Of a stretch of 64,000 nt of DNA, positions 46,314 through 57,239 are shown piece by piece. A program made the translations under genes and the position numbers. The notes beneath the pieces were generated by a model, which made no database searches, was not told the origin of the DNA, and saw nothing but the letters and a program-made list of their open reading frames with translations. Within the stretch, counting starts at the first letter, position 1. Every line of letters starts with the position of its first letter. This DNA is from Paragonimus skrjabini miyazakii (Eukaryota > Platyhelminthes > Trematoda > Plagiorchiida > Troglotrematidae): assembly GCA_014338405.1 (NCBI GenBank), contig JTDE01000024.1:226204-290203 (forward strand). Direction: 5' to 3'.

Positions 46314-46690
46314 TCATATAGATTAAACATCACCCACAACTGGTCGCAGTCGTAGCATTTCCATAGACTTTCGGGAACAAGTACTAGATTTGAGTTTTAC
46401 TCTCATTAGAGCTCGTCAGTAGTCCATATTCTTGCCATAGTCAGGATTAGAAGTCCGGCCATACTTTGAGGAAGCAACCGTGTTGATCACTGCGCCACTG
46501 CTCTCACATTAGGCACGACCGAATTATCATCGCATGTGAACACAACCACTTTCGCTTGTGAGTAATGATCAGGTTGCGCGATCGCCTGGAGAGGAGATAC
46601 AGTAACTGTTCTGTTTACTCCAGTCGATGACCCCTTGACTAGGACTTCTCTCCAGTTTGAAATAACAGAAACCATTAACTTGTTGTGGCA
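46314..46690 (-). mobile_element. SINE-A copy with plus-strand partner
   Basis: From CATCACCCACAACTGGTCGC through the hammerhead relic (46381-46425), the tRNA-like part (CACTGCGCCACTG about 46488-46500), the CTTGTGAGTAATGATCAGGT segment and on to TTGAAATAACAGAAACCATT. It is less well preserved than other copies. Confidence 0.7.
46381..46425 (-). ncRNA. hammerhead ribozyme relic
   Basis: CTGACGA and an excellent stem II (GCTCTAATGAGAGT) are kept, but GAAA reads AAAA and stem III reads ACTCAAAT. Stem I has one mismatch. Inactive, but this copy shows the cleanest form of the stem II hairpin. Confidence 0.6.
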
Positions 46691-46707
46691 AGGAGACATA
46701 ATGCTGT

Positions 46708-46825
46708 CGACCTCTGATGAGTGCGAAATTCCAGTCTAGCGGTTCTTTTGAAGGGGGCCGACTGGAAAGTCTATGGGAATGCGACAGCAACGATCAGTTG
46801 TGCGTGATGTTCAGCTTATAAGAAA
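46708..46825 (+). mobile_element. SINE-A 3' fragment with ribozyme relic
   Basis: CTGATGA (46714), then GTGC where the stem II hairpin has been deleted, GAAA (46725), CCAGTC, and then TAGCGGTTCTTTTGAAGG at 46737, the segment that follows the cleavage point in other copies. It continues to GGGAATGCGACAGCAACGAT and GATGTTCAGC. Its orientation is opposite to the copy at 46314-46690. Confidence 0.55.
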
Positions 46826-47148
46826 TAACATCTCAGTCAAATAGATTTCAAGCCTAGGGTTAGATAAAACTGACTTAACTTGAATGGCAGCCGTAGGCGA
46901 AAGGAGGTCTGATTGGACCAGATTTTTATGGTCCGAGCTGCTCAAAAGCACAAGCTAGAGATCAACGTCACACCTGGTTAATTCATTTAGGAATAATCAG
47001 AATCCATGACATGACTCTAAAGGCATGCAACTCACTAAAACACTTGCATACTAAGTTTGCTAACGAGGCTTCTACACAAACTTCTGGACACTACAAGACC
47101 TCACTAAGAATCTTCCTTGTTCTAGACTGCCTACCAAGAATGGATCAC

Positions 47149-47413
47149 TCAAACATAAGGGACTGAGATTATAGTGCAACATTGCCACCCGCGCATATCA
47201 TGAGCGGATTTGCCATCCGACTGTACATATTGTAGCAGTACGCAATGGCAGTGTGCACTGCTACAACCTTGTGAACACGATGTCCATGCAACTGAGTGAT
47301 TAAAATCAATTTGTCGATAAAGCTGATAAATAACGCAATGTCTAAACGGTGGATATAAATAGTGCCTGGTTGTGTAGAAATGAAAATCCATATTTTCTGT
47401 TAAAGTGGCCTTA
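47149..47413 (-). CDS. candidate 3' exon, unrecognised
   Basis: A very strong minus-strand acceptor (CAACATCGTTCTTTTTCAG, ending 47414) is followed by one base and 87 codons (KATLTENMDFHFYTTRHYLY... SAHCHCVLLQYVQ... ending VPYV) to TGA at 47149. The open frame continues upstream to 47526. It is aromatic- and histidine-rich with clustered cysteines. No AATAAA was seen nearby and no family is recognised. Confidence 0.3.
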
Positions 47414-48302
47414 CTGAAAAAGAACGATGTTGTAGTTAATCGGCGCCAGTTCAAATATTGATCTGTCTTAAAACATATATGCAGTCCGTTTCTAAGTATC
47501 TCCCATTCTAAGGTACAGTATGGCATTTCTGTAAATGTTTGTACACGGTTACGTGAACTGCATCCATGATGGTGCCTTATGTATCGAATTTCGAACCCAC
47601 AGTCATGTGAAAATCCGACCCAACCCTATTCCCCCAAAACGTTTATCCCTGTATACTCTACCGCCCCTTTTTCTGACCTTTAATTGACCTTGATTTAGAT
47701 GATTTTGTTTTATCGCGTCAACTGACAGTTGTGCAAATAGCCAGTTGTCGCTTGTACTTTGCTTGAGTGGTGCGTGTATCACCTTTTAAGAGTTTGACTC
47801 ATCCCTATTGTTTTTGAACCTGTTAACTGCTCGAAAGAACTCTGATGGGTATGAATGTTATATTATGTGATTATAGTTCATCTTTAGCCTATTCGGCACC
47901 ACATTGTAATTCATTTCCCGGAAACGATTCGTCGATCGAAACTGTTGGGGTTGTATAATTATTAACTTTGATCATTTGTTCAATAGTACCGTGGCATTGT
48001 GAACCAATCTCGTTTTGACCATTTTGGATCGTTGGTTTATTGCTACGTGTTGCTCAACGTCTTCGTGGAAGATAGTACACCTTATGACTGAACATAATGA
48101 AAGAAAATGCGTCACAGCGTTGATCTGCAATGAAACTTAAATGCCTATGATTATTCCGAACACTTGGGTGCCATATATACGACAGTCTTTGCTTGCAGAT
48201 GCCACTTGGAGTCTCTCCAAGTTAAAAAAACACGATAGTTAGGTGGCACAAACCACACTAGTGTCAGTTTTTGTTGAACTAAAAACACGATATAATATAC
48301 GC

Positions 48303-48327
48303 AGGCAATATATATATATATATATTT
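48303..48327. repeat. (AT)n microsatellite
   Basis: Alternating AT run inside an AT-rich stretch; no further significance seen. Confidence 0.9.
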
Positions 48328-48576
48328 CAGCGTAATCAATTTGGCAAAGCAAAATGCCTAATGTCTAAATTGCACGATCCTTCGACACTTGTGCGCTTGT
48401 GTTTATGAATCTAGAATCCAACCCACAACGCATACAGGCTCTCATTTAAATTTCGCACCACTTCTGTCTGGTTTTGTGCGTTTGTCTGACGCCATCCATC
48501 GTGGATTTTCGCTCACTATTACTTGTTGGCTGGCTTGATTTCATCTTTTCCACAATCCATACGTTGTAGACTTCAG

Positions 48577-48786
48577 CCATGTTCCCCCACCGTGTCGAAA
48601 CATTTCATTATGCTTGAAATATTGCGTCTCCGAATTGGTCATCCATCACAGTATGACATATTACAGTCGGAAAATTCCCACCAAATAAGTAGTAACGATG
48701 TGAATAAAAACTGTTTTCGATTATTCTTTCTTGAACTAATAAAGGTTAACGTGTTTCGTGAAAACGTGTTACGAGGCAAATCGTAA
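48577..48786 (+). CDS. candidate 3' terminal exon, unrecognised
   Basis: The acceptor region TTTCATCTTTTCCACAATCC... ends in ACTTCAG at 48576. Phase 0 is open for 69 codons (PCSPTVSKHFIMLEILRLRI... ending ENVLRGKS) to TAA. The frame extends upstream too. No domain is recognised. Confidence 0.22.
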   Translation, partial: PCSPTVSKHFIMLEILRLRIGHPSQYDILQSENSHQISSNDVNKNCFRLFFLELIKVNVFRENVLRGKS

Positions 48787-48964
48787 AACCAAGATGCGAC
48801 TGTTAACGAACGCCGACTAGGACAGCTGGTAGATTCCATACATCAATTGGTTAGACCCAGACTGGACGCTAATTGGACTTTGTGCTACACAGTCAGGGTC
48901 AAATGTCTGTGTGCGGCTAGAATGGATGTGATTGACCTGAGGCCACGACGTTGCAAAGCCGGAA

Positions 48965-49620
48965 CAAATTTCTTTTGAGACCACTGGTAAGTTATTGGTG
49001 GTACTCAACAAATTTGATTATGCCAACAAGATGCTATCGATACTCCCAGATGTTAATAACTTAAGAGCGTGAGAAGGACAAAACGCCGTTTGTTGAAGTT
49101 CAGATTACTGATTCATTAAAACGTCTAATGTAGCGGAGCCGTATCTCACGATCTCAGTTCGATCAGATAAACCGAAATGATTTCATCATTCCAGGTATAT
49201 ACGTTCTTCCGAAGATTCATAAAAGAGGGTGTTCAGCTGGACCAATGCTTGATAAACGCAGTTCATCATACCACGCAACTTCCAATTGGTTGGCGGAAAC
49301 ACTGGAACCTATGTGACGAAAACTATGTGCACACAGTCTTCGTGACATTTACCAGTTTGTGGATTCCGTGGGAGATATTAGTGTTAGACATCCGTACATG
49401 AGCTCCCATGATGTGACATATGATCCTTTGGTGGAGACAATAAATGTTTCGTCTGATCAGATAAAAAACTCGGAAGAGTATTCCGATTAAAAAAATCAGA
49501 CCGACAAGAATTACTTTAGCGGTGCATCTTCTATGTTCACTTCGCGTCTCACGGCGAGCTGTATCGACAATCGGATTGGGTAGCTCTGCAGCACCCTGGA
49601 TATTTCATTACCTTTCTGTA
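48965..49620 (+). pseudogene. second Penelope-like copy, reverse transcriptase (broken)
   Basis: It begins VVLNKFDYANKMLSILPD (family VVLxxxDYxxKM), then DSLKRLM. The signature YVLPKIHKRGCSAGPMLD follows with SSSYHATSNWLAETLEPM and DIYQFVDSVGDISVRH. FASHGELYRQSDWVA sits at about 49540-49585. Many stops and frameshifts. It ends in a block of about 265 bases shared with the third copy. It lacks thumb and endonuclease. Confidence 0.75.
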
Positions 49621-49860
49621 AAACAGTTTAAAAACCTCACAGTTGCATATTGCAACTAGGCTATTAAGAAAGTTTCCATGATTTATGTTGTCCGATTGCT
49701 TATCCGCATGCCATGTTACTGCGTGACACGAACCCGGACCTCACATACTACCGCTTGATGGCCTGTCCCTAATCTCCGCAGCTAACTTGTATCTCGAAGC
49801 CGCTTACAGCACTATAAGAGACCACTTGTATATTTCGTCCAAAAATCCCTTAAGCCATGA
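49590..49860 (+). repeat. block shared by two Penelope copies
   Basis: AAACAGTTTAAAAACCTCAC ... TTAAGAAAGTTTCCATGATT ... TTGTATCTCGAAGC aligns with 53390-53655 at roughly 75-80% by eye. In both copies it lies just after or within the reverse transcriptase region, so it is either part of this subfamily (possibly an intron) or an older nested insertion. Confidence 0.65.
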
Positions 49861-50099
49861 TTTCTCCTCTGTTGATTGTTGACTTTTTTTTAAATCACCC
49901 AAGTAGCAAAGCGTCGGGGACTACACGCGAGCACCACGCATGTATCGGCAGGCAGAAGGCGGGCGGACGGCGGGCAGTGGAAAAAATTTGCAAGCAAAGT
50001 TTTTCTGTTTTTCTAATACCAGCGATTTTATTCAAAACAATTTCGGTACTCATTCCCAACACTTTAGAAGCTTCCCAACTCCCTCTTAACTAATTTTCA

Positions 50100-50765
50100 A
50101 GAGAAATCCGCGAAAAAAAAGAAAATTATATTGTCTTTTTACAACAATTTCGACTCGACTCGTTCAAATATTCCAGAAACAAATTTGTCCACCAAACAGT
50201 TAAATCCCATTGACCAGAAACCCGATTTTTTCCATAGCATCCACGGATACTCAAAACCGAGAAGGAATAGACCGAAAAATTAGGTACAAAATAAAGTTGC
50301 AAGGACGAAGTAGAAATAGCATATCTCCGTAAATAATTACGATAGAGCAAAAGTAAAACACAGCAACCTTACAGTATTCCTTTTAAACATTCTAACAATG
50401 GTACAGCTATATTTGCTAGTTCTTATTCAGTAACTCAAACTGAACTTGTACAAAACTTAAACATGAATCACAATAATACAAGTTTCTGGGATATGTTTGA
50501 AATTCCATAATATATAATATGACGATCTAAAAGTAATCTCCTTATATTTTGCAACAGAATATAAGAAACAAGTTAATTACATCTATACCCCGAAGTACGA
50601 AAAAAAACATCTAAACTTCTCTACATCTACCTCAAGGATCACTACAGCGCAGCCATGATAAAATGTCTGAAATTACGAGTGCGACTAAACAAACATCAGT
50701 AAATTTGATGAAAATAATGCCCAATTTTTCAAAGTGGAAGTAACTGACTTTCACTTATGTCGTAA
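50100..50765. other. AT-rich non-coding stretch
   Basis: Homopolymer-rich and AT-rich sequence with no gene or recognised repeat. Confidence 0.45.
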
Positions 50766-50767
50766 TG

Positions 50768-51112
50768 AACTGTGCGTCTCCTCTCGAGGCAATCGGGCAA
50801 CCTGATCATTACTCACAAGCGAAAGTGGTTGAGTGTTCACGTGCGATGATAATTCGGTCGTGCCTAGTGCGAGGTCAATGGTGCAGTGGTAAACACGGTT
50901 GCATCATGAACAGCATGTCCGTGGTTCTAGTCCAGGCAGTGGCAAGGATATGCACTACTGACGAGCTGCTCTAATGAGAGCGAAACTCGAGTCCAGTGCT
51001 TCTTTTCGAAAGGGGTTGACTGGAAAGTCTACGGGAATGCGACAGCTGCGATCAATTGTGGATGATGTTCAATCTGTATGAAAATCGAAATCCCCTACTA
51101 CTCATCAGTAAC
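50768..51112 (+). mobile_element. SINE-A copy with intact hammerhead
   Basis: It starts GCGTCTCCTCTCGAGGCAAT, runs through CCTGATCATTACTCACAAGC, A-box TGGTGCAGTGG (50879) and B-box GGTTCTAGTCC (50922), then the hammerhead, the GGGAATGCGACAGCTGCGAT box (about 51034), and ends near CCTACTACTCATCAGTAAC. It is the best single copy for expression tests, since both pol III boxes and the ribozyme core are present. Confidence 0.85.
50952..50999 (+). ncRNA. hammerhead ribozyme, intact core
   Basis: GCACTA (stem I), CTGACGA, stem II GCTGCTCTAATGAGAGC (six pairs with one bulged G), GAAA (50982), palindromic stem III ACTCGAGT, cleavage-site C at 50993, then CAGTGC. Stem I pairs five of six; the mismatch is next to the cut. 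All invariant core bases are present, so it should cleave. Confidence 0.82.
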
Positions 51113-51308
51113 TCTATTTCCAACGGCTTTTTTTCTACTTCAGGTCTAGTGAACTTTTATCTGGGGGCGTAGGATTATTGTACATGGTCCTTAAGGGAAT
51201 TCCTATATGCTTTAAAGCACATGACGCTGTGTGCGTACCCAAAGGGACAGCTATAAATAGATTACTGTTTCACTCGTCGTTCTCTTTCTAACGACCCCTA
51301 AGACACTC

Positions 51309-51503
51309 NNNNNNNNNNNNNNNNNNNNNNNNNNNNNNNNNNNNNNNNNNNNNNNNNNNNNNNNNNNNNNNNNNNNNNNNNNNNNNNNNNNNNNNNNNNN
51401 NNNNNNNNNNNNNNNNNNNNNNNNNNNNNNNNNNNNNNNNNNNNNNNNNNNNNNNNNNNNNNNNNNNNNNNNNNNNNNNNNNNNNNNNNNNNNNNNNNNN
51501 NNN
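51309..51503. other. assembly gap
   Basis: A run of 195 N. Its true length is unknown. Confidence 1.
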
Positions 51504-51965
51504 AGCTGTAGCCTACGCCTTATCTGGGGGAAATGCTGTGCGTAGTTGTTAGGAAAATTTCAAAGATGTTCCTAGCTTATTGTTGATCATCAAAGCTGCA
51601 ATATCATTTACATGGAGATGCGTTCGGCTGTCATGTCGGATTACGTAGGAGTACAGTGGTTTTGGGAATTGGATTTTATTACGCCACTATTTAGCTGTAT
51701 TCCTAGATTAGGATATTTTAATATGTGGGGCTCTTCAGCTGCGGTGTAGGGCTCCTGTCCAGGATACTGGGTTAGTTTACAGTGGCTTCGGGCTATTTCA
51801 CCATAAATAGGGCATGGATGTTTTCTATTACCTATTCCGTCGAAATGCCTAATGTAGCACAGCTTGTTCCGGTGGAGAAATTCTATCGGGAAACACCAAG
51901 CCGGTGTCCGGGATTTATTGTATGAGGGAGGGGTGAGTAAGTAAGGTTAAATTTGGCGAAAAGCA
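51504..51965. other. non-coding stretch beside the gap
   Basis: No gene or repeat recognised. Confidence 0.4.
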
Positions 51966-51968
51966 AAC

Positions 51969-52041
51969 CGCCCGAACAGGGGCTCGAACCCTGGACCCTC
52001 AGATTAAAAGTCTGATGCTCTACCGACTGAGCTATCCGGGC
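51969..52041 (-). tRNA. tRNA-Lys (anticodon TTT)
   Basis: Minus strand. The cloverleaf folds fully: acceptor stem GCCCGGA/TTCGGGC with discriminator G, D arm GCTCAGTCGGTAGAGC, anticodon arm CAGACTTTTAATCTG (anticodon TTT), variable loop, and T arm CAGGGTTCGAGCCCCTG. A-box and B-box are intact, and a TTTT run about ten bases downstream can stop RNA polymerase III. No intron and no CCA encoded, as usual for a nuclear tRNA. Nothing suggests a pseudogene. Confidence 0.96.
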
Positions 52042-52983
52042 CGAATTAGCACGGTTCACGTCATATAGAACACACCTATTTTCAAAAATAACTTTAAAAA
52101 CAGAAATTAAAACTAGCCATCTACACGGCATATCGCCTGACAAATTTCCCTGCATCCCATCTGGTACTCACTGTAGTGCCGATGTTTATATAACGGAGTC
52201 AAACAAGGTTAACTAAAACGAGTGCAAAACCACGGTTGGTGCCATCCGTCTCCGATTAAATTGTCACAGTAATCAAAACCAAAGAACGCTTGCACATAAC
52301 ACCAGAAGCAACTCACACTGGACCACCATGTGCTTCCACTCACACACCACATATCCAGTGTAAACCCGAAGGATTAAGACCGAGAGGTGTGTGAGTGAGA
52401 CGTTTGTGTCCAACCGGTCAATGCTGGAGAGCCAGTTGGTAGGCTGGTACGGAAGCGGAACCCTTATCTCTCGGATAATACATTGGGAGACTATGATGCT
52501 GAAGTCTAAACTGGGAAGAAAAATACTGAACATACAAGGCAAGAAGTAGTTCAATATAAGAGTACATATTACTGCACTCTAGATAAGAGGAAGAATGGGA
52601 AACAAAATCAAAGGTTGGTCTAAAAAACAATCCTCATGAAATGCACCAACAAAGCTAGAGAAAAAGAAAGGTAGATGGTCACAGCGACTCGGGTTTCTGA
52701 AAATGGAGGTGCATGAGTTGTCAAGCGATTGTGGTTGTTGGTCGATACGAGCGAAAAACGAATGTAACCGACCTAACCTACTTGAGCCCAATGTGTTCGC
52801 TGTTTCTTCACCAACAGCGTACTATGAGTACGTAAGTGAACTTATAAGCCGAAGTTGGATTTCTCGTAAGTCTGTGTTTCGACGATCAACGTAGCCTTGC
52901 ACCAGCTCACTTTGCTTTCTCCCACCAGTCGTATTTGTTTCCACCGGCGCGTTCGGCCAGTTTACTGTGTACACTCCAGAGTG

Positions 52984-53262
52984 TTACCCTTCTGTCTTAA
53001 TTGTCCTGGTCCAATATGGGAGTGGCATACGTTGTATTGTTCTGTCGTATCCAGTTAGAGATAACTGCGTCGTTGTGATCGAACCAGCCCGACCTTTTCC
53101 AGCTCTGGATATCGGTCGTCTCGATGGTTGATGCGGTAATCTGTCCCTTGAGGTTTCGCCACACACCCTCGATGTTATGGGATACAGGAGCGTGTTTCAA
53201 ACGGGCGATGACTGCAGGCTGAAAAGCAGCTGTCGTGTTTGAGTTTTCCAATCGATTAACGT
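52984..53262 (-). mobile_element. RTE-like LINE fragment, endonuclease-RT linker
   Basis: The minus-strand frame carries APVSHNIEGVWRNLKGQI and SWKRSGWFDHNDAVISNWI. The K-R-x-x-WFDxND motif and its spacing match the region between endonuclease and reverse transcriptase in RTE-type LINEs, often misannotated as craniofacial development protein 2. Only this short piece is kept, ending at 52984. Confidence 0.6.
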
Positions 53263-53384
53263 CTTACCTCTGCCGTTGCCTGGATGGTCTTATGTAGACT
53301 GGCTTGCAGACATCAATAAACAATCTGGTCCTGATCAGCCTATGATATGTACTGTATTCTACGAGGATATTTCGCTACCCTTCC

Positions 53385-53655
53385 TGCGATATAATCTGTA
53401 AAATAGTTTAAAAATCTCATAGTTCCATATTCCAACCAGACTATTAAGAAAGTTTCCATAATTTATGTTGTCCGATTGTTTGTCTGCATGCCATGTGACT
53501 ATGTGGCGCGAAACCAAACCACACACACTATCGATTGACTCGTTTGTCGATAGCTGGTCTCTACCCTCCTCAGCAAACTTGTATCTCGGTGACGTTTACA
53601 GCGCTATAAAAGATCACATGTACACTTCGGCCAGTAAACATTCCATCTCTAATCT
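53385..53655 (+). repeat. second copy of the block shared by Penelope elements
   Basis: Matches 49590-49860 in the same orientation. It is followed about 70 bases on by the next reverse transcriptase piece (53727). Confidence 0.65.
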
Positions 53656-53726
53656 CAACGGCCTTTTTGTATTTCGCGTCTGATTAATTCGTACCAGGAA
53701 ATGACGACTTAGTGTGCCGTATACTA

Positions 53727-54612
53727 AGGTAGGAATGGGACCTAATTTAGGGCCATCACTGACGGGCATATTCATCAGCAAACTAGAATCTCAACTTCGG
53801 TCAAGTATTCAGAATCTCAATATGTACCGACAACATCTTACGGATATAATTGTTGTTACACAACCACAGGATGCGCAACGACTATTATTCTGTTTTTTAA
53901 TGAACCACCGACTTTACTGCGTTTCACTTCAGGAGAGCATTCCTACAATAAGTTCCATTTCTCAGACGTCAAACTGACCAGACCTCAAGACGGTACACTG
54001 TGTACGTTGCCGTATCATAAACCCATATGGCCAGGTCAGTGCATCAAATTCGGCAGTGTTGCGCCCACTAAACAAAAGTGGAATCTAGCCTGACGCTTGG
54101 CAACCAGAGTAAGGACGGTTTTTTCAAATGGTGCGGTGGAATAAGACCTGAAAACGGTTCAAAGTCTTTTTGAGGGAAAATGTTTAACAGGTGCAATTCA
54201 TCACTGCGAATATGATGGCCAAAAGTCCACCTAAGGTAACGGTTACAAGTGAAAAGAAAACGGTGCATATAAAACTTCCATTTAAAGAGGATATTGTAGA
54301 AAATTAATCCGCCTGTTTCATCTACTGATAATTTTGACGTACTTTTCCAGCGGCAACCATAAGAAGTTGGTTCACGACAATGCGGATATTAAGAATGAAC
54401 CCGTCCGTAACCAATCAGTGTTCGTGCTTTCAGTTTCATGTTTCTGTTGTACTGCAGGATATGTTAGCCACACGATTAAGTGCTTGGTGAAAAGGGTTAG
54501 GGGACATCATTCAGCCTTGACTGAACCTGGTTGTCGTGAATCACCTAACAAAATTATTGTTCTACGTCTTGCCAACGTCAACCTCGGCATAAACGTCAAC
54601 AAAGCAGTATAG
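53727..54612 (+). pseudogene. third Penelope-like copy: RT palm, thumb and GIY-YIG (broken)
   Basis: In order: VGMGPNLGPSLTGIFISKLE (family MGSPLGPxLAxxFMxxLE), YRQHLTDIIVVT where the catalytic YxDD has decayed, FSDVKLTRPQDGTLCTLPYH (family FLDVxxxR), KKTVHIKLPFKEDIVEN (54255-54304) matching the linker at 28.3 kb, then CFCCTAGYVSHTIKCLVKRV with RGHHSA (GIY-YIG core, YVxHT form). Frameshifts and stops throughout. The YV form and divergence suggest a different subfamily from the copy at 28.3 kb. Confidence 0.82.
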
Positions 54613-54619
54613 GGTTTTC

Positions 54620-55930
54620 ACAGTTTTGTTTTATTAGTCGTTCTCAGTATGATCCGTTATCAGATTGGTTAACGTTCCGGCAAGTCGAATCTCCGTCATA
54701 CATACGAATGTGTGATTTTTCGTTCCCAGTGGAAAAGCTTCAACCCGTACAATGCTGAGTACAATGCATGACAGCGTATTTTTTGTTTTAATAGATAACG
54801 TCCAGTTGTTTTTAAACAGATGGGTGAGTCGCCTTTTAGGAACCATTCGTTTTGTCCAGTGCAATAGATTTAATAGTCTGAAAAACAAACACACTGTTAG
54901 TTTTGATAGTAGACGTTTAGGGATAGTGTATTGAAAACCAATCAAACCAAATGGGAGTGTTCAACTATAAAGCCATTTGAAAATTGTGCCAAACGCATAA
55001 ACATCATGCTTGCTCAAAATAAAAAGAGTCTAGTTGATTCACTTGAACGGCCTTTGACCGTCTTTGTTGCTTAAGTTACAACTAAACAAAACAACGAATC
55101 TTTTCGAATTAGACATAGAGTGAAACAAACATGATCCGCTGTAAAAATTTGCTATCAGGTTATTCATATCACGCATATAAGATCAATCATAAATAACATA
55201 AGCTAAGAGATAGTGAAGTTTCGAGATAGGCCAAATCTTAGAGCAGTCCCACTGAAACAGACTGAATGATATAACATACAATCCCTTATCATAGTGCTTT
55301 CACGATCGCAAGCAGTGATATTTTAACAAAACCTACTATGAATACTATAAAGCTTCTCACTGTAACCCGATATTCTCTCTCCTTTTCTAAACCTGCGACC
55401 AGCAGTTTTTGTCTTCCCATCGTTTTCAACTGACCCTGGGTGTCCAATATGCTCACAGGAAACTAGAATACATATATACTGCTTACTTCGATTGATTTTA
55501 CTAAACTGGTTTGCAGCCTTGGATGACCGACAGTGCGTTAGGGACAACGCTGGGGATATTCTTGTGGAAGTGATGTTTTGTAACGGCACGTGTGACTGTT
55601 GTTCGACAACTCAGTAGTACCTAAAATGGACACTGCCTATTCATACTTTTAGACAACCGGTCAACTGCCCGACGAACTTACGCTCATGCAGGATTACAAC
55701 GGCGAATTCTATGTTGCACAACAATAATAATGTTGTGGATTATTGATCATCCAGTCATAATAGTTGTAACCCAGTAATCATCTCAGGTGGAGCAAGTTTA
55801 TCTACGTCAACAAGAATGTCCGTACACATAGTTAAACTGTATATAGGTTGACCAACCCACTTGAAAGACAAACGTCGAAGCAGGACTGACTGCAATTAAC
55901 GGACCATAAAAATTGTTTTCCAGTTTGAAG
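54620..55930. other. mostly non-coding stretch
   Basis: No hammerhead or terminal repeat was found after the Penelope copy. The minus-strand open frame 55323-55589 has protein-like composition but a weak acceptor and was not called as a gene. Confidence 0.35.
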
Positions 55931-55937
55931 TAAACCT

Positions 55938-56182
55938 CTATCTTCCGCATATACAACAAACAAAATAACTCATCCGACATAAAATTAAACTCCTGCTGCA
56001 GTCGCGTTCCTTACTGCATGTGTGAACTGTTTCGTAAGCAACAGACCACAAGGTTTTAAAATAAACATTCTTCCAGTATGACAACATAAACTGAAGATCG
56101 ACTATTTTGCTTGGATAGTCTGATTCCACGTAACATCCTGCCACATTCATTGCCCGTTTTATTCTTTCCTTTCTCCCTCTGT
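55938..56182 (-). CDS. candidate 3' exon, unrecognised
   Basis: Minus-strand acceptor (GGCTTTTTACACAAG... CGCTTTCGACAG, ending 56183). Two bases, then RGRKERIKRAMNVAGCYVES and on for about 80 codons to TAG at 55938. An internal consensus-like donor TGCA|GTAAGG near 56013 may end the exon earlier. A basic start, an aromatic middle (FMLSYWKNVYFKTLW) and a cysteine tail look like real protein, but no family is recognised. Confidence 0.3.
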
Positions 56183-57052
56183 CTGTCGAAAGCGGTACTT
56201 GTGTAAAAAGCCTGAATGGAGTCGTTATGCTACATAAGAAACGTTGCACTTCGCTCAAGGATGTTGAAAGCCTGACAGGCTTGTCATTAGAATAGGATGT
56301 AGCAAAGAATGTTTCACTTCGTTTTCCTCCGAAGGCATTCGTATTCTGTTATAATGGTTGATTTAGTAAGCGTCTATAGGACTGTCTGGACTTCTAGAAC
56401 TAGTTTTGTTCATACTGTACTTCTCCTGCCAGTCTCACGTCAACGGCCTGTCAAACTGAGTTTCGTCGTATCACTCCCGTTACTGATCAGAGTTACAAGT
56501 TTACCCGAAACCCGGAAATGTCCTGACTTCACTGATTATGGATTTGGCAGGTTTTACGGGGCACCTTCGAAGTGAGATTTGTCACAATCCTTACGCCGTC
56601 ACATTTTTGAATGTGTGTGAGTGATTGCAAAATGTCATTGAGCAATGAACCAAACAGGCACAGTACCTCAGCCATTGCGTTGTTAAACTAAAGAACAGAA
56701 CCGTTCTAATAACAGCAATTTATCGAAGGTGAAATAAGTAGTTAGATGATTCCAAAACGACCAAAACGGAAGATTTTTGTCGACTTGAAAACTTCAGATT
56801 GGTTTGCATTTTCAACATTCCAACTACCTTAAATACAAAAACCGGTAATGACTACGATTGTGACTAAAATAAATGTCAGATAATCGACATACACTTCGTC
56901 ACATTGAATATGTAAATCGCATCAGTGAGGAGTGCTCTGGAAGCAGAATACTGTTAAAAAATATCCCCGGTACAAATAAAAGCTAATCTTTTTTGTAATC
57001 AAATGCTTTTTAGAAATTTCTTGCATACGGCTCATCAATATATGTCTCGCAG

Positions 57053-57224
57053 TTGGCAGTGGTTATGGACACTGTGTAGACATGAGTTTCATCTTTTCTT
57101 GCGCTGTAACTGCATCAAGTTGATGACTATATACTGCGCAGGAAGCTTCACAAATCTCAATATGTTATCGAACAAAATAGTTGAGCAATGTGGACAAAGG
57201 GATGCTGGAATACAATCAAGTGAA
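57053..57224 (+). CDS. candidate internal exon, unrecognised
   Basis: The acceptor ATATATGTCTCGCAG ends at 57052. One base plus 57 codons (WQWLWTLCRHEFHLFLRCNC... ending AGIQSSE) run to GAA|GTATGT at 57225. Six cysteines. The acceptor lacks a strong pyrimidine run. No family is recognised. Confidence 0.2.
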
Positions 57225-57239
57225 GTATGTGCACAATAG

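Noticed and set aside
52685..52831. 49-codon phase-0 frame ending at TAC|GTAAGT
   Set aside because: The acceptor region is purine-rich and an equally long frame exists on the other strand.
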